A stretch of 10,730 nucleotides of DNA from Thiobacillus sp. (GTDB lineage Bacteria; Pseudomonadota; Gammaproteobacteria; Burkholderiales; Thiobacillaceae), in assembly GCA_011391285.1 (NCBI GenBank), contig JAABQU010000274.1, positions 1 through 10,730 of the forward strand. The letters run 5' to 3'. Positions 1-6,770 of this stretch are shown here, one piece after another (the first letter of the stretch is position 1; each line of letters begins with the position of its first letter). The notes beneath the pieces were generated by a model, which worked only from the letters and a program-made list of their open reading frames with translations, did no database searches and was not told the DNA's origin. A program made the translations under genes and the position numbers.

Positions 1-899
1 TCGGTCTGGCGCTTGATCAGGAAGGCGGCGAGCACCACCGAGAAGAGGCCGAAACCCATCATCAGGTTGCCCGCCATGTCGGTGCCGAGCGCGCCGTCGA
101 CCAGCACTTTGGAGCGCATCACTGCGTACAGCGCGACGTTGAGCAGCAGCCCGGAGAGCACGGCGGACACCGGCGTCGGGCCTTCGGCGTGGGCGTCCGG
201 CAGCCAGCTGTGCAAGGGGGCAAGGCCTACTTTGGTCCCGTAGCCGACCAGCAGGAAGACGAACGCCAGCGACAGCACCGTCGGCTCCAGCTGCGCCTTG
301 ACGCCGTTGAGGTGTGTCCACAGCAACGCCGTACCGCCCGAGCCCAGCACCTTTTCCGCGGCGAAGTAGAGCAGGATGGTGCCGAACAGGGCCAGTGCGA
401 TGCCGACCCCGCACAGGATGAAATATTTCCAGGCCGCTTCCAGCGAGGCCGGCGTGCGGTAGAGCGATACCAGCAGCACGGTGGCGAGCGTCGCAGCTTC
501 CATTGCGACCCACAGGATGCCCATGTTGTTGGTGGTGAGCGCCAGCAGCATGGCGGCAATGAAGATCTGGTAGCTGCTGTGATACAGCCGCAGGCGCTTG
601 TCGTTGAGCCTGCCGTGCTCTGCCTCGATGCGCATGTAGGGGCGGGAGAACAGTGCGGTGGTGAACGCAACGAAGGCGGTCAGTGCGACCAGGAAGACAT
701 TGAACGGGTCGATGAAGAACCAGCCGTTGCTGGCCATCATCGGCCCTTGCTCGATGATGCGACGGGTCAGGAACGCCGCCGCCAGCAGCGTCAGGAAGGT
801 GAACAGCACATTGATTTCAGGCGCGTGTTTGCGGCAGCCCCAAAGCGCCAGGAATGTGCCGCCCGTGAGCGGAATGCCGAGTAGCCAGTAAATTTCCAT
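1..899 (-). CDS. hyfF: HyfF-like subunit (NuoN/NuoM-type, proton-channel family), 3' end beyond window
   Basis: Membrane subunit of the complex-I/formate-hydrogenlyase family, homologous to the antiporter-like subunits NuoL/M/N, which form ion channels across the inner membrane. The visible 299 codons are nearly all hydrophobic helices. The family's key charged residues are present: Glu134 in the helix reading WVAMEAATLATV, and Lys223 in GYGTKVGLAPLHSWLPDAHA (219-238), followed by the PTPVSA segment. This is the Proton_antipo_M core. HyfF proteins are usually about 500-530 residues, so roughly 200 are missing beyond the left edge. The ATG at 899 lies 1 nt after the hyfE stop, so the two are probably translationally coupled; an AAAGAG stretch upstream can serve as ribosome binding site. 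HycC or HyfD are alternatives, but its place directly after hyfE favours HyfF. Confidence 0.85.
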   Translation of the reverse strand, partial: MEIYWLLGIPLTGGTFLALWGCRKHAPEINVLFTFLTLLAAAFLTRRIIEQGPMMASNGWFFIDPFNVFLVALTAFVAFTTALFSRPYMRIEAEHGRLNDKRLRLYHSSYQIFIAAMLLALTTNNMGILWVAMEAATLATVLLVSLYRTPASLEAAWKYFILCGVGIALALFGTILLYFAAEKVLGSGGTALLWTHLNGVKAQLEPTVLSLAFVFLLVGYGTKVGLAPLHSWLPDAHAEGPTPVSAVLSGLLLNVALYAVMRSKVLVDGALGTDMAGNLMMGFGLFSVVLAAFLIKRQT

Positions 900-900
900 C

Positions 901-1563
901 TCAGCGCTCTTTCAGTTTTTCCATGTGCTTCAGGTCCAGCGAATCGAAGGTCTCGCGGATTTGGAAGAAGAAGATGGAAAGCACGAACACGGCCACCATC
1001 ACGTCGAGCGCAACGCCGAGTTCAACCACCAGGGGCATGCCGTAGGTGGTGCTGGTGGCGGCGAAGAACAGGCCGTTCTCCATCGCCAGGAAGCCGATCA
1101 CCTGGGGGATCGCCTTGCGGCGGGTGATCATCATGAGGAAAGCGAGCAGCACGCAGGCAAGCGCGATGCCCAGGGTCGAGCGCATCACGGTGCCTGACAA
1201 CTCCGCGATGGGCAGCGCCAGGTTGAAGGAGAAGATCACCAGCACGATGCCGATCAGCATGGTGGTGGGAATGTTGATCATCGGTTCCACATCGCGGTCG
1301 ACATCGAGTTGCTTGACGATGCGGAAGAAATACCAGGGCATGGCGATCACCTTGAGCACCAGGGTGATCGCGGCCGAGTAATAGAGGTGGTGCTGGCCGG
1401 TGGACCAGGCGATGATGATCGTGGAGGTGGCCAGGGCCGCGCCCTGCCAGGCGAACAGCGTGATCAATCCGGCGATGCGGCGCTGCGACAGCATGGCGAA
1501 GGAAATCAGCAGCAGCAAAGCGGCCAGCAGGTTGACGATTTGAAGATGAAGCGTAAGCGACAC
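901..1563 (-). CDS. hyfE: HyfE-like membrane subunit
   Basis: A 220-residue, almost wholly hydrophobic protein of the HyfE family, close to the usual length of about 216. HyfE proteins are multi-helix membrane subunits whose C-terminal half resembles NuoK/MnhC and forms part of the ion path in group 4 membrane complexes. The buried acidic residue typical of the NuoK-like part is visible at Glu162, in FLAMENGLFF, followed by the VELGVALDVMVAVFVL helix. The C-terminus is charged and probably cytoplasmic. The start is GTG at 1563, chosen because it lies 1 nt after the hyfC stop and has a good GGAGG ribosome binding site inside the end of hyfC. In Escherichia coli hydrogenase 4, hyfD stands between hyfC and hyfE; here nothing does. 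Confidence 0.88.
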   Translation of the reverse strand: MSLTLHLQIVNLLAALLLLISFAMLSQRRIAGLITLFAWQGAALATSTIIIAWSTGQHHLYYSAAITLVLKVIAMPWYFFRIVKQLDVDRDVEPMINIPTTMLIGIVLVIFSFNLALPIAELSGTVMRSTLGIALACVLLAFLMMITRRKAIPQVIGFLAMENGLFFAATSTTYGMPLVVELGVALDVMVAVFVLSIFFFQIRETFDSLDLKHMEKLKER

Positions 1564-1564
1564 G

Positions 1565-2509
1565 TCAGACCTCCAGCAGGAAATGGATCAGCATGCCGAG
1601 CACCGCCAGCAGGAAGGCGGTACCCAGAAATTCCGGCGCACGGAACAGGCGCACCTTGGCTGAAATCGTCTCGAGGAAGGCCAGCACGGCGCCGCCGACC
1701 AGCAGCTTTGCCACCATGGCCAGCAAGGCGAGGGGCAGCGTAGCCAGGTCGCCCCGCTCGGCGATCCCCCAAGGCAGGAACAGGGCGATACCCAGAACCG
1801 AATAGGTGAACAGCTTCAGGGCCACCGCCCATTCGATCAGCGCCAGATGGCGGGCCGAATATTCGAGGATCATGGCTTCGTGGATCATGGTCAGCTCGAG
1901 GTGCGTGCTGGGGTTGTCCACAGGGATGCGCGCGTTCTCCGCCACCGAGATCATCCAGAACGCCACCGCCGCGAACGCCAGGCTGGGGTAGATGGCGAAC
2001 TCCTGGTGCGCCAGGGTGTCGACGATCACCGGGAGTTCGGTCGACTGCGAAATCAGGCTGGCGGTGAAGAACACCATCAGGAGCGCGGGCTCGGCCAGGA
2101 AGGACACCAGCATTTCGCGGCGCGCACCCAGGGTGCCGAAGGAGGTGCCGATGTCCATCGCCGCCAGCGCCAGGAATACCCGTGCCAGCGCGAAGATGCC
2201 GACCAGGGCGATGACGTCGGCGGCCGGCGAGAAGGGCAGGTCGTTGGCGATGGTCGGCACGATGCCTGCGGCCAGCGCCATGCAGGCGAAGATCATGTAG
2301 GGCGCGAAACGGAACAGCGGGCTGGCGTTGTGCGCGATCACCGCATCCTTGTGGAACAGCTTCTTCAGCGTGCGGTAGGGCTGGGTGATGGGGGGCGCGC
2401 TGCGGCCCTGCAGCCAGGCGCGGCACTGGTTGACCCAGCCCATCAGCAGCGGCGCCAGCAGGATGGCGAGCAGGGTCTGGGCGAGTTGCAGAAGGATGCC
2501 AGTCTGCAT
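1565..2509 (-). CDS. hyfC: HyfC/HycD-like membrane anchor subunit (NuoH family)
   Basis: A 314-residue homologue of NuoH, the subunit that joins the peripheral redox arm of complex-I-like enzymes to the membrane channels. Family signatures seen are the GRSAPPITQPYRTLKKLF loop (35-52), MDIGTSFGTLGARREML (118-134, with the Arg/Glu of the AxREM motif) and the acidic loop ENARIPVDNPSTHLELTMIH at about 191-210, continued by Glu211. About eight membrane helices can be made out. Length matches the family (about 315). The ATG at 2509 has an AGGTG sequence 8 nt upstream, inside the inverted-repeat stretch that separates it from hyfB. A NuoH-like subunit implies a partner peripheral arm (HyfG/HyfI-like), presumably encoded beyond the left edge. 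True NuoH is less likely because the neighbours are hyfB, hyfE and hyfF. Confidence 0.9.
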   Translation of the reverse strand: MQTGILLQLAQTLLAILLAPLLMGWVNQCRAWLQGRSAPPITQPYRTLKKLFHKDAVIAHNASPLFRFAPYMIFACMALAAGIVPTIANDLPFSPAADVIALVGIFALARVFLALAAMDIGTSFGTLGARREMLVSFLAEPALLMVFFTASLISQSTELPVIVDTLAHQEFAIYPSLAFAAVAFWMISVAENARIPVDNPSTHLELTMIHEAMILEYSARHLALIEWAVALKLFTYSVLGIALFLPWGIAERGDLATLPLALLAMVAKLLVGGAVLAFLETISAKVRLFRAPEFLGTAFLLAVLGMLIHFLLEV

Positions 2510-2677
2510 TTCTTACACCTGCCCGTAGCGAGGGCGTCGAGGCGCCGCTGGGGTGCGCCGCACGGACTGAGCGGCGGTGAAGGCGTAGCCGGCCCTACGT
2601 TGAGCCGGCGGGAGGGAGTACGACGTGCCACAGCGAGCGTTTCGGCGGTCGCAGTAGGGTGGGGGTGAGAAATGCAG
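2504..2677. repeat. Possible small inverted-repeat (MITE-like) element between hyfB and hyfC
   Basis: The hyfB-hyfC gap is 176 nt, long for genes of one complex. It is bounded by a perfect 10-bp inverted repeat: CTGCATTTCT at 2504-2513 and AGAAATGCAG at 2668-2677. Similarity continues inward imperfectly (ACACCTGCCC against ACCCCCACCC). Inside are short dyads, GGCGC 2541-2545 with GCGCC 2555-2559, and GCCGGC at 2588-2593 and 2604-2609. The left arm overlaps the hyfC start codon and the element carries its AGGTG ribosome binding site. No clear target-site duplication is seen and no protein is encoded. It could instead be a structured mRNA spacer; the mobile-element reading is inference. Confidence 0.4.
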
Positions 2678-2685
2678 GCGAACGC

Positions 2686-4701
2686 TCATCGTGTAAAGAC
2701 CAGAAGGAAGATCAGGGTGGCGAAGCTGTAGATCAGGTACCACTGGATGCGGCCATGCTGCAGCCGCCCGGCCTGATTCGACAGCCAGTCGGACACGCGC
2801 GCGATGGGTTCATAGAGGATGAACCAGAGCTTGTCGAGCGAGGCGCCGCGGTAGCGCGGGGCGCGCGAGAAGGGGTCGGGTGTTTCCCGCTCCACCTTCA
2901 TGAACACCTCGAAAATCTGCCGGATCGGTTGGCCGAAGCCTTCGGCGCTGTCCTGCATGCGCGCGTCCTGTTCCGGGTAGCCGCAGTCCCATGGGTCGCT
3001 GCGGCGCACCCGGCCGTGATAGACGCGGCGCACCCAGAAGTAGGTGAGCAACAGCACCGCGATCACCACGACGAAGAAGACCAGCGGCATGTAGCTTGCG
3101 CGTTCCGCCGATACCGGTGCCAGCATCAGCCAGTTGCCGTCGTTCACCATCGTCTGCCCGGTCAGGAACTGCACCACCGGGGAAAGCCAGGCGATGACCT
3201 GGGCGGGGAACAGGCCCAGCAGCACGCAGCCGGCCGCCAGCCACAGCATGCCCAGGCGCTCAGGCCAGCTCGCCTCGTGCGCCTGATTCAGTGCCGGGTC
3301 GCGCGGCTGGCCGAGAAACACGACGCCGAAGAATTTCACCATGACATAGGCTGCGAGCGCCGCAGCCAGCGCGACCATGGCCGCGGCCACCGGGATGACC
3401 ATGTTCAGGTAGGGCTGGTTCAGGCCGGGGGTGAGCAGGAAGGCCTGCAGCAGCAGCCATTCCGAGACGAAGCCGTTCAGGGGCGGCAGGCCGGCGATGG
3501 CCAGCGCGCCGATCAGCGTCAGCCAGGCGGTCCACGGCATGAAGCGCATCAGTCCGCCCAGATGGCCCATGTGGCGCACACCGGTGGCGTGCAGCACCGA
3601 GCCGGTGCCGACGAACAGCAGACCCTTGAAGAAGGCATGGTTGAGCGCGTGGTAGAGCATCGCGGTGAGCGTCAGCGCAGCCAGCGCGCCCTTGCCGTCG
3701 GTGTAGAAGATCAGCGTCAGGCCGAAGGCAGCGACAAGGATGCCGATGTTCTCGATCGACGACCACGCCAGCAGCCGCTTCATGTCCGACTGCACCGCGG
3801 CGAAGATCACGCCGTAGAGCGCGGTGACGAGGCCCAGCGCCAGCGCCAGCGTGCCCCACCAGCCGATCTGGATGTTGAGCAGGTCGAAGGTCACCCGCAG
3901 CAGACCGTAGATGGCGGTCTTCAGCATCACCCCCGACATCAGCGCGGACACCGGCGAGGGCGCGGCCGGGTGGGCTTCCGGCAGCCACACGTGCAGCGGC
4001 ACCAGGCCCGCCTTGGCGCCGAAGCCGAACAGCGCCAGCAGGTAGGCGACCGAGGCCCAGAACGGCGTCGTTTCGGCCAGCCGCATGGTGTCGAAGGTGT
4101 AATCGCCTTGCCCGCCCTGCAATACACCGAAGGTGAGCAGCAGCGACACCGCGCCGACGTGCGCGATCAGCAGGTAGAGAAAGCCGGCACGGCGGATTTC
4201 GGGAATTTTGTGGTCGGTCGTGACGAGGAAGTAGGACGACAGCGCCATCACTTCCCACGCCACCATGAAAGCGTAGGCATCGTTGGCCAGCAACACGGTG
4301 ACCATGCCGGCCAGGAACAGGTGGTACCACAGTGCCAGCAGCGCGAGCGGGCCGGTCGCCATGCTCTTGAAATACCCCGAGGCATACACCGTGATGCCGA
4401 ATGCCGCGCCGCCCAGCAACAGCATGAAGAAGGCGGACAGGGCATCCAGCCGCAGATGGAAGGGAAGGTCAGGCAGGCCGATCGGCAGCACGATGGCGGA
4501 GGCGGGCCCGACCAGTCCGGCGACGCCGACACCGGCGATGGCGAGCGCACCCAGCGCACCCAGCGGAAACACCAGTCCGGTCAGCAGGCGCTGCGAGCCT
4601 TGCAGCAGCAACGACGCGAATCCCAGTGCCAGCCAGAAAAGCACGACGCCCCATGCCCACTGGACCGGATCGGAAGGAAGCAGAGAAAGCGTCGCCATCA
4701 T
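2686..4701 (-). CDS. hyfB: HyfB-like subunit (NuoL/M-type, proton-channel family)
   Basis: A 671-residue polytopic membrane protein, matching the 672 or so residues of HyfB. The antiporter-like core carries the family residues: Glu150 in VAWEVMALSSYFLV, Lys230 in GAKAGLVPLHVWLPEAHPAA, the SPVSALMSGVMLK segment (249-261), WSSIENIG (313-320) and HALNHAFFKG (351-360). The C-terminal part has the HyfB-type signature SDPWDCGYPEQDARMQ (568-583) and a last membrane helix. Such subunits carry H+ or Na+ across the inner membrane, driven by the redox arm. Two adjacent codons (ATGATG, 4701-4696) could start it; directly upstream is a run of nine A and no Shine-Dalgarno sequence, so initiation may rely on the unstructured A-tract. 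The gene follows the second SulP gene by 136 nt. A long open frame on the opposite strand is a high-GC shadow. Confidence 0.92.
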   Translation of the reverse strand: MMATLSLLPSDPVQWAWGVVLFWLALGFASLLLQGSQRLLTGLVFPLGALGALAIAGVGVAGLVGPASAIVLPIGLPDLPFHLRLDALSAFFMLLLGGAAFGITVYASGYFKSMATGPLALLALWYHLFLAGMVTVLLANDAYAFMVAWEVMALSSYFLVTTDHKIPEIRRAGFLYLLIAHVGAVSLLLTFGVLQGGQGDYTFDTMRLAETTPFWASVAYLLALFGFGAKAGLVPLHVWLPEAHPAAPSPVSALMSGVMLKTAIYGLLRVTFDLLNIQIGWWGTLALALGLVTALYGVIFAAVQSDMKRLLAWSSIENIGILVAAFGLTLIFYTDGKGALAALTLTAMLYHALNHAFFKGLLFVGTGSVLHATGVRHMGHLGGLMRFMPWTAWLTLIGALAIAGLPPLNGFVSEWLLLQAFLLTPGLNQPYLNMVIPVAAAMVALAAALAAYVMVKFFGVVFLGQPRDPALNQAHEASWPERLGMLWLAAGCVLLGLFPAQVIAWLSPVVQFLTGQTMVNDGNWLMLAPVSAERASYMPLVFFVVVIAVLLLTYFWVRRVYHGRVRRSDPWDCGYPEQDARMQDSAEGFGQPIRQIFEVFMKVERETPDPFSRAPRYRGASLDKLWFILYEPIARVSDWLSNQAGRLQHGRIQWYLIYSFATLIFLLVFTR

Positions 4702-4837
4702 TTTTTTTTGCTGGTATGCCTATCGTGCCGGGGTTCCCGCACTTGCTGCGCGTGCGGTCCAATAACTGAATACTGCTACATCATGCGTCCTGTTTGAAAG
4801 CCCTGTCGTTGCATTCGTCGTTATTTTCGCCTGCGCG
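4702..4837 (-). other. SulP-hyfB intergenic gap with a hairpin
   Basis: This 136-nt spacer has no gene. A 6-bp stem with a 9-nt loop (CCGCAC 4737-4742, GTGCGG 4752-4757) would form in the leader of hyfB. It is not followed by a T-run on the minus strand, so it does not look like an intrinsic terminator. No convincing -24/-12 or -35/-10 promoter was found. The gap may carry an internal processing site or a weak promoter, but nothing proves either. Confidence 0.3.
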
Positions 4838-6712
4838 TCAGGCCGGCGTGTTGCCGGCGGACGCCGTCAGCAGGCGGTGCGCACAGCCTGCTGACGGCGG
4901 TTCCTGCCCGGTCGGCCACGCCGGCGCCGCCACGCTTTCCTGGTAATCCTCGCCGCCCGCTTGCTGCCTGCATTCGCGGAAAATGCGGCTGCTGCAGTTG
5001 CTGCACACGTCGGGATCCATGTGCTTCATTGCGGACTTGAGCGCCAGATCGCTGTTGGGAACGATGGCGTCGTCCGCCAGCAGGCCGTCCTCCTGCAGGT
5101 CGCCCAGCATGCTGGCCACCTGCGGATTGGCGCGGGTGAAGATCACGTGCTGGCGTTCGCGCTTGGCGTGGTGCAGCACGCTCTCCAGCGCGCGCTGGCC
5201 GGTGGTGTCCATCATCGACACCTTCGACATGCGCAGGATGACGACCGAGGGTTTGGTGCACACCATGTCGTTGCAGATCGTGCGCTCGAACGCCTTGGCC
5301 ACGCCGAAGAACAGCGGGCCGTGGGCTTCCTTGAACATGGTTTGCGGGCAGACGCCTTCCTTGTTCACCAGACCGGCGTACTGGCTGTCGCCCGCCAGGT
5401 CGACTTCCTGCGGCGTGTTCTCGCTCATGTGCTTGATGAATAGGAAGGAGGCCAGCACCATGCCGATCTCGATCGCCACGGTCAGGTCGATGAAGACAGT
5501 CAGAAGCACCGTGGCCGCAAACACGGCGCGGTCGGCGTGCGGGGCGTGCTGCAGCAGGTGTTTGGCGTGATGGAACTCGCCCAGCTTGCTGGCGACCATG
5601 ATGAGAATGGCGGCCAGCACCGCGACCGGCACCTGGCTCGCCAGCGGCGCGGCCATCAGGATGATCAGCAGCACGAACACGGCGTGGGAGAATCCCGCCA
5701 TGCGGGTGCGCGCGCCGCTCAACACATTGGTGCCGGTGCGGGCGATCACGCCGGTGGCGGGCATGCCGCCGAACAGCGGCGAGAGGATGTTGGCTGCACC
5801 CTGGGCCAGCAGTTCGCGGTTGGAGTGATGGCGGTCGCCGGTCATGTTGTCCGCCACCACGGCCGACAACAGGGCTTCCACGCCGACCAGCACCGCAATG
5901 GTGAAGGCCGGGCGGATCAGTTCCAGCATGTGTGAAAAGCTGACCTCGGGCAGGCTGGGCGCTGGCAGTGATGACGGCACCTGGCCGAACAGGCTGGCGA
6001 TGGTTTCGACCGGGAAGTTGAGCGCCATCGCAACGACCGTGCCGACGACCAGGCCGATCAGGGCGCCAGGCACGCGCTTGAGATAAGGCAGCCTGGGACC
6101 GTACTTGATGGCAGCGATGGTGATCAGCGTCAGCAGAACGGCCCAGCCATTGACCGCGACCAGATGCTGAAAAGTCTCCAGCATGTTTTCGTGAAAAAAC
6201 TCATGCTTGGGCAGGCGCTCGACCAGGCCGCTGGCGTTCAGGATTTTCTCGCCGTCTTCCGTGCGCGCGACCAGCCCGAGCACGTTGTTGAGCTGGGTGG
6301 CAATGATGCTGATGGCGATGCCCGAGGTGAACCCAAGCACCACCGGGTGCGGGATGTATTCGATCAGCTTGCCGAAGCGCAGCCAGCCCATCAGCACCAG
6401 CAGCACGCCGGCCATCATGCCGGCGATCATCACGTCCTGGAAACCATTGGCGGCCGTCAGGGAAATGGCCGCGAGCACCGGGATCAGCGCTGCTGCCGCG
6501 CCGGCGATCTGGAAGCGTGAACCGCCAAACACCGCGACCAACGAGCCCGCCACAACCGATGTCAGCAGACCCTGGATGGGCGTTGCACCCGAGGCGATGG
6601 CAAAGGCCAGGCCGAGCGGAATTGACACCACCGCCACAATCAGACCAGCCGTCAGGTCGGCTTTCAATAGATGGCCGGTGTAATGTTTCCAGCTTGCCGG
6701 TAAAAAATTCAT
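4838..6712 (-). CDS. SulP-family anion transporter with STAS domain and Cys-bearing C-terminal tail
   Basis: A 624-residue member of the SulP/SLC26 family, inner-membrane transporters of sulfate, bicarbonate and related anions. The membrane domain spans about 1-430, with LLKADLTAGLIVAVVSIPLG near the start (15-34), the IPHPVVLGFTSG segment (120-131) and FGGMPATGVIARTGTNVLSG (314-333). The STAS domain follows (about 455-560) and carries MDTTG (501-505), at the place of the serine phosphorylation loop in anti-sigma-factor antagonists. After it comes MDPDVCSNCSSRIFREC (565-581), a CxxC plus third Cys that could bind metal or form a redox switch, then a low-complexity tail. This subclass includes BicA-like bicarbonate transporters, but substrate cannot be assigned from sequence. 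ATG 6712 lies 54 nt after the upstream SulP gene; its ribosome binding site is weak. Confidence 0.88.
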   Translation of the reverse strand: MNFLPASWKHYTGHLLKADLTAGLIVAVVSIPLGLAFAIASGATPIQGLLTSVVAGSLVAVFGGSRFQIAGAAAALIPVLAAISLTAANGFQDVMIAGMMAGVLLVLMGWLRFGKLIEYIPHPVVLGFTSGIAISIIATQLNNVLGLVARTEDGEKILNASGLVERLPKHEFFHENMLETFQHLVAVNGWAVLLTLITIAAIKYGPRLPYLKRVPGALIGLVVGTVVAMALNFPVETIASLFGQVPSSLPAPSLPEVSFSHMLELIRPAFTIAVLVGVEALLSAVVADNMTGDRHHSNRELLAQGAANILSPLFGGMPATGVIARTGTNVLSGARTRMAGFSHAVFVLLIILMAAPLASQVPVAVLAAILIMVASKLGEFHHAKHLLQHAPHADRAVFAATVLLTVFIDLTVAIEIGMVLASFLFIKHMSENTPQEVDLAGDSQYAGLVNKEGVCPQTMFKEAHGPLFFGVAKAFERTICNDMVCTKPSVVILRMSKVSMMDTTGQRALESVLHHAKRERQHVIFTRANPQVASMLGDLQEDGLLADDAIVPNSDLALKSAMKHMDPDVCSNCSSRIFRECRQQAGGEDYQESVAAPAWPTGQEPPSAGCAHRLLTASAGNTPA

Positions 6713-6750
6713 CGACTTGATTCCAGGGCGTGTTCGTTATGGATGGTTGA

Positions 6751-6770
6751 ATAAAATCGCTCGGTTTTAT
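6751..6770 (-). other. AT-rich hairpin at the 3' end of the upstream SulP gene
   Basis: ATAAAA (6751-6756) and TTTTAT (6765-6770) form a 6-bp stem around an 8-nt loop, overlapping the TAA stop at 6767-6769. The stem is AT-only and has no strong downstream T-run, so it is at best a weak terminator or processing site between the two SulP genes. Confidence 0.2.

Noticed and set aside
1..4701. Respiratory complex I (nuo) genes or an Mrp antiporter operon
   Set aside because: The gene set and order (B, C, E, F types), the HyfB C-terminal WDCGYPEQDARMQ signature and the presence of HyfE fit the Hyf/Hyc family rather than Nuo or Mrp.
2659..4797. 712-codon open frame on the plus strand opposite hyfB
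   Set aside because: Its product is rich in Gln, His, Arg and Gly with no domain, as expected for the antisense of a high-GC membrane-protein gene. hyfB on the other strand has full family signatures.
6713..6766. Intrinsic terminator between the two SulP genes
   Set aside because: The stem is six AT pairs only with no run of T after it; kept only as a weak hairpin.
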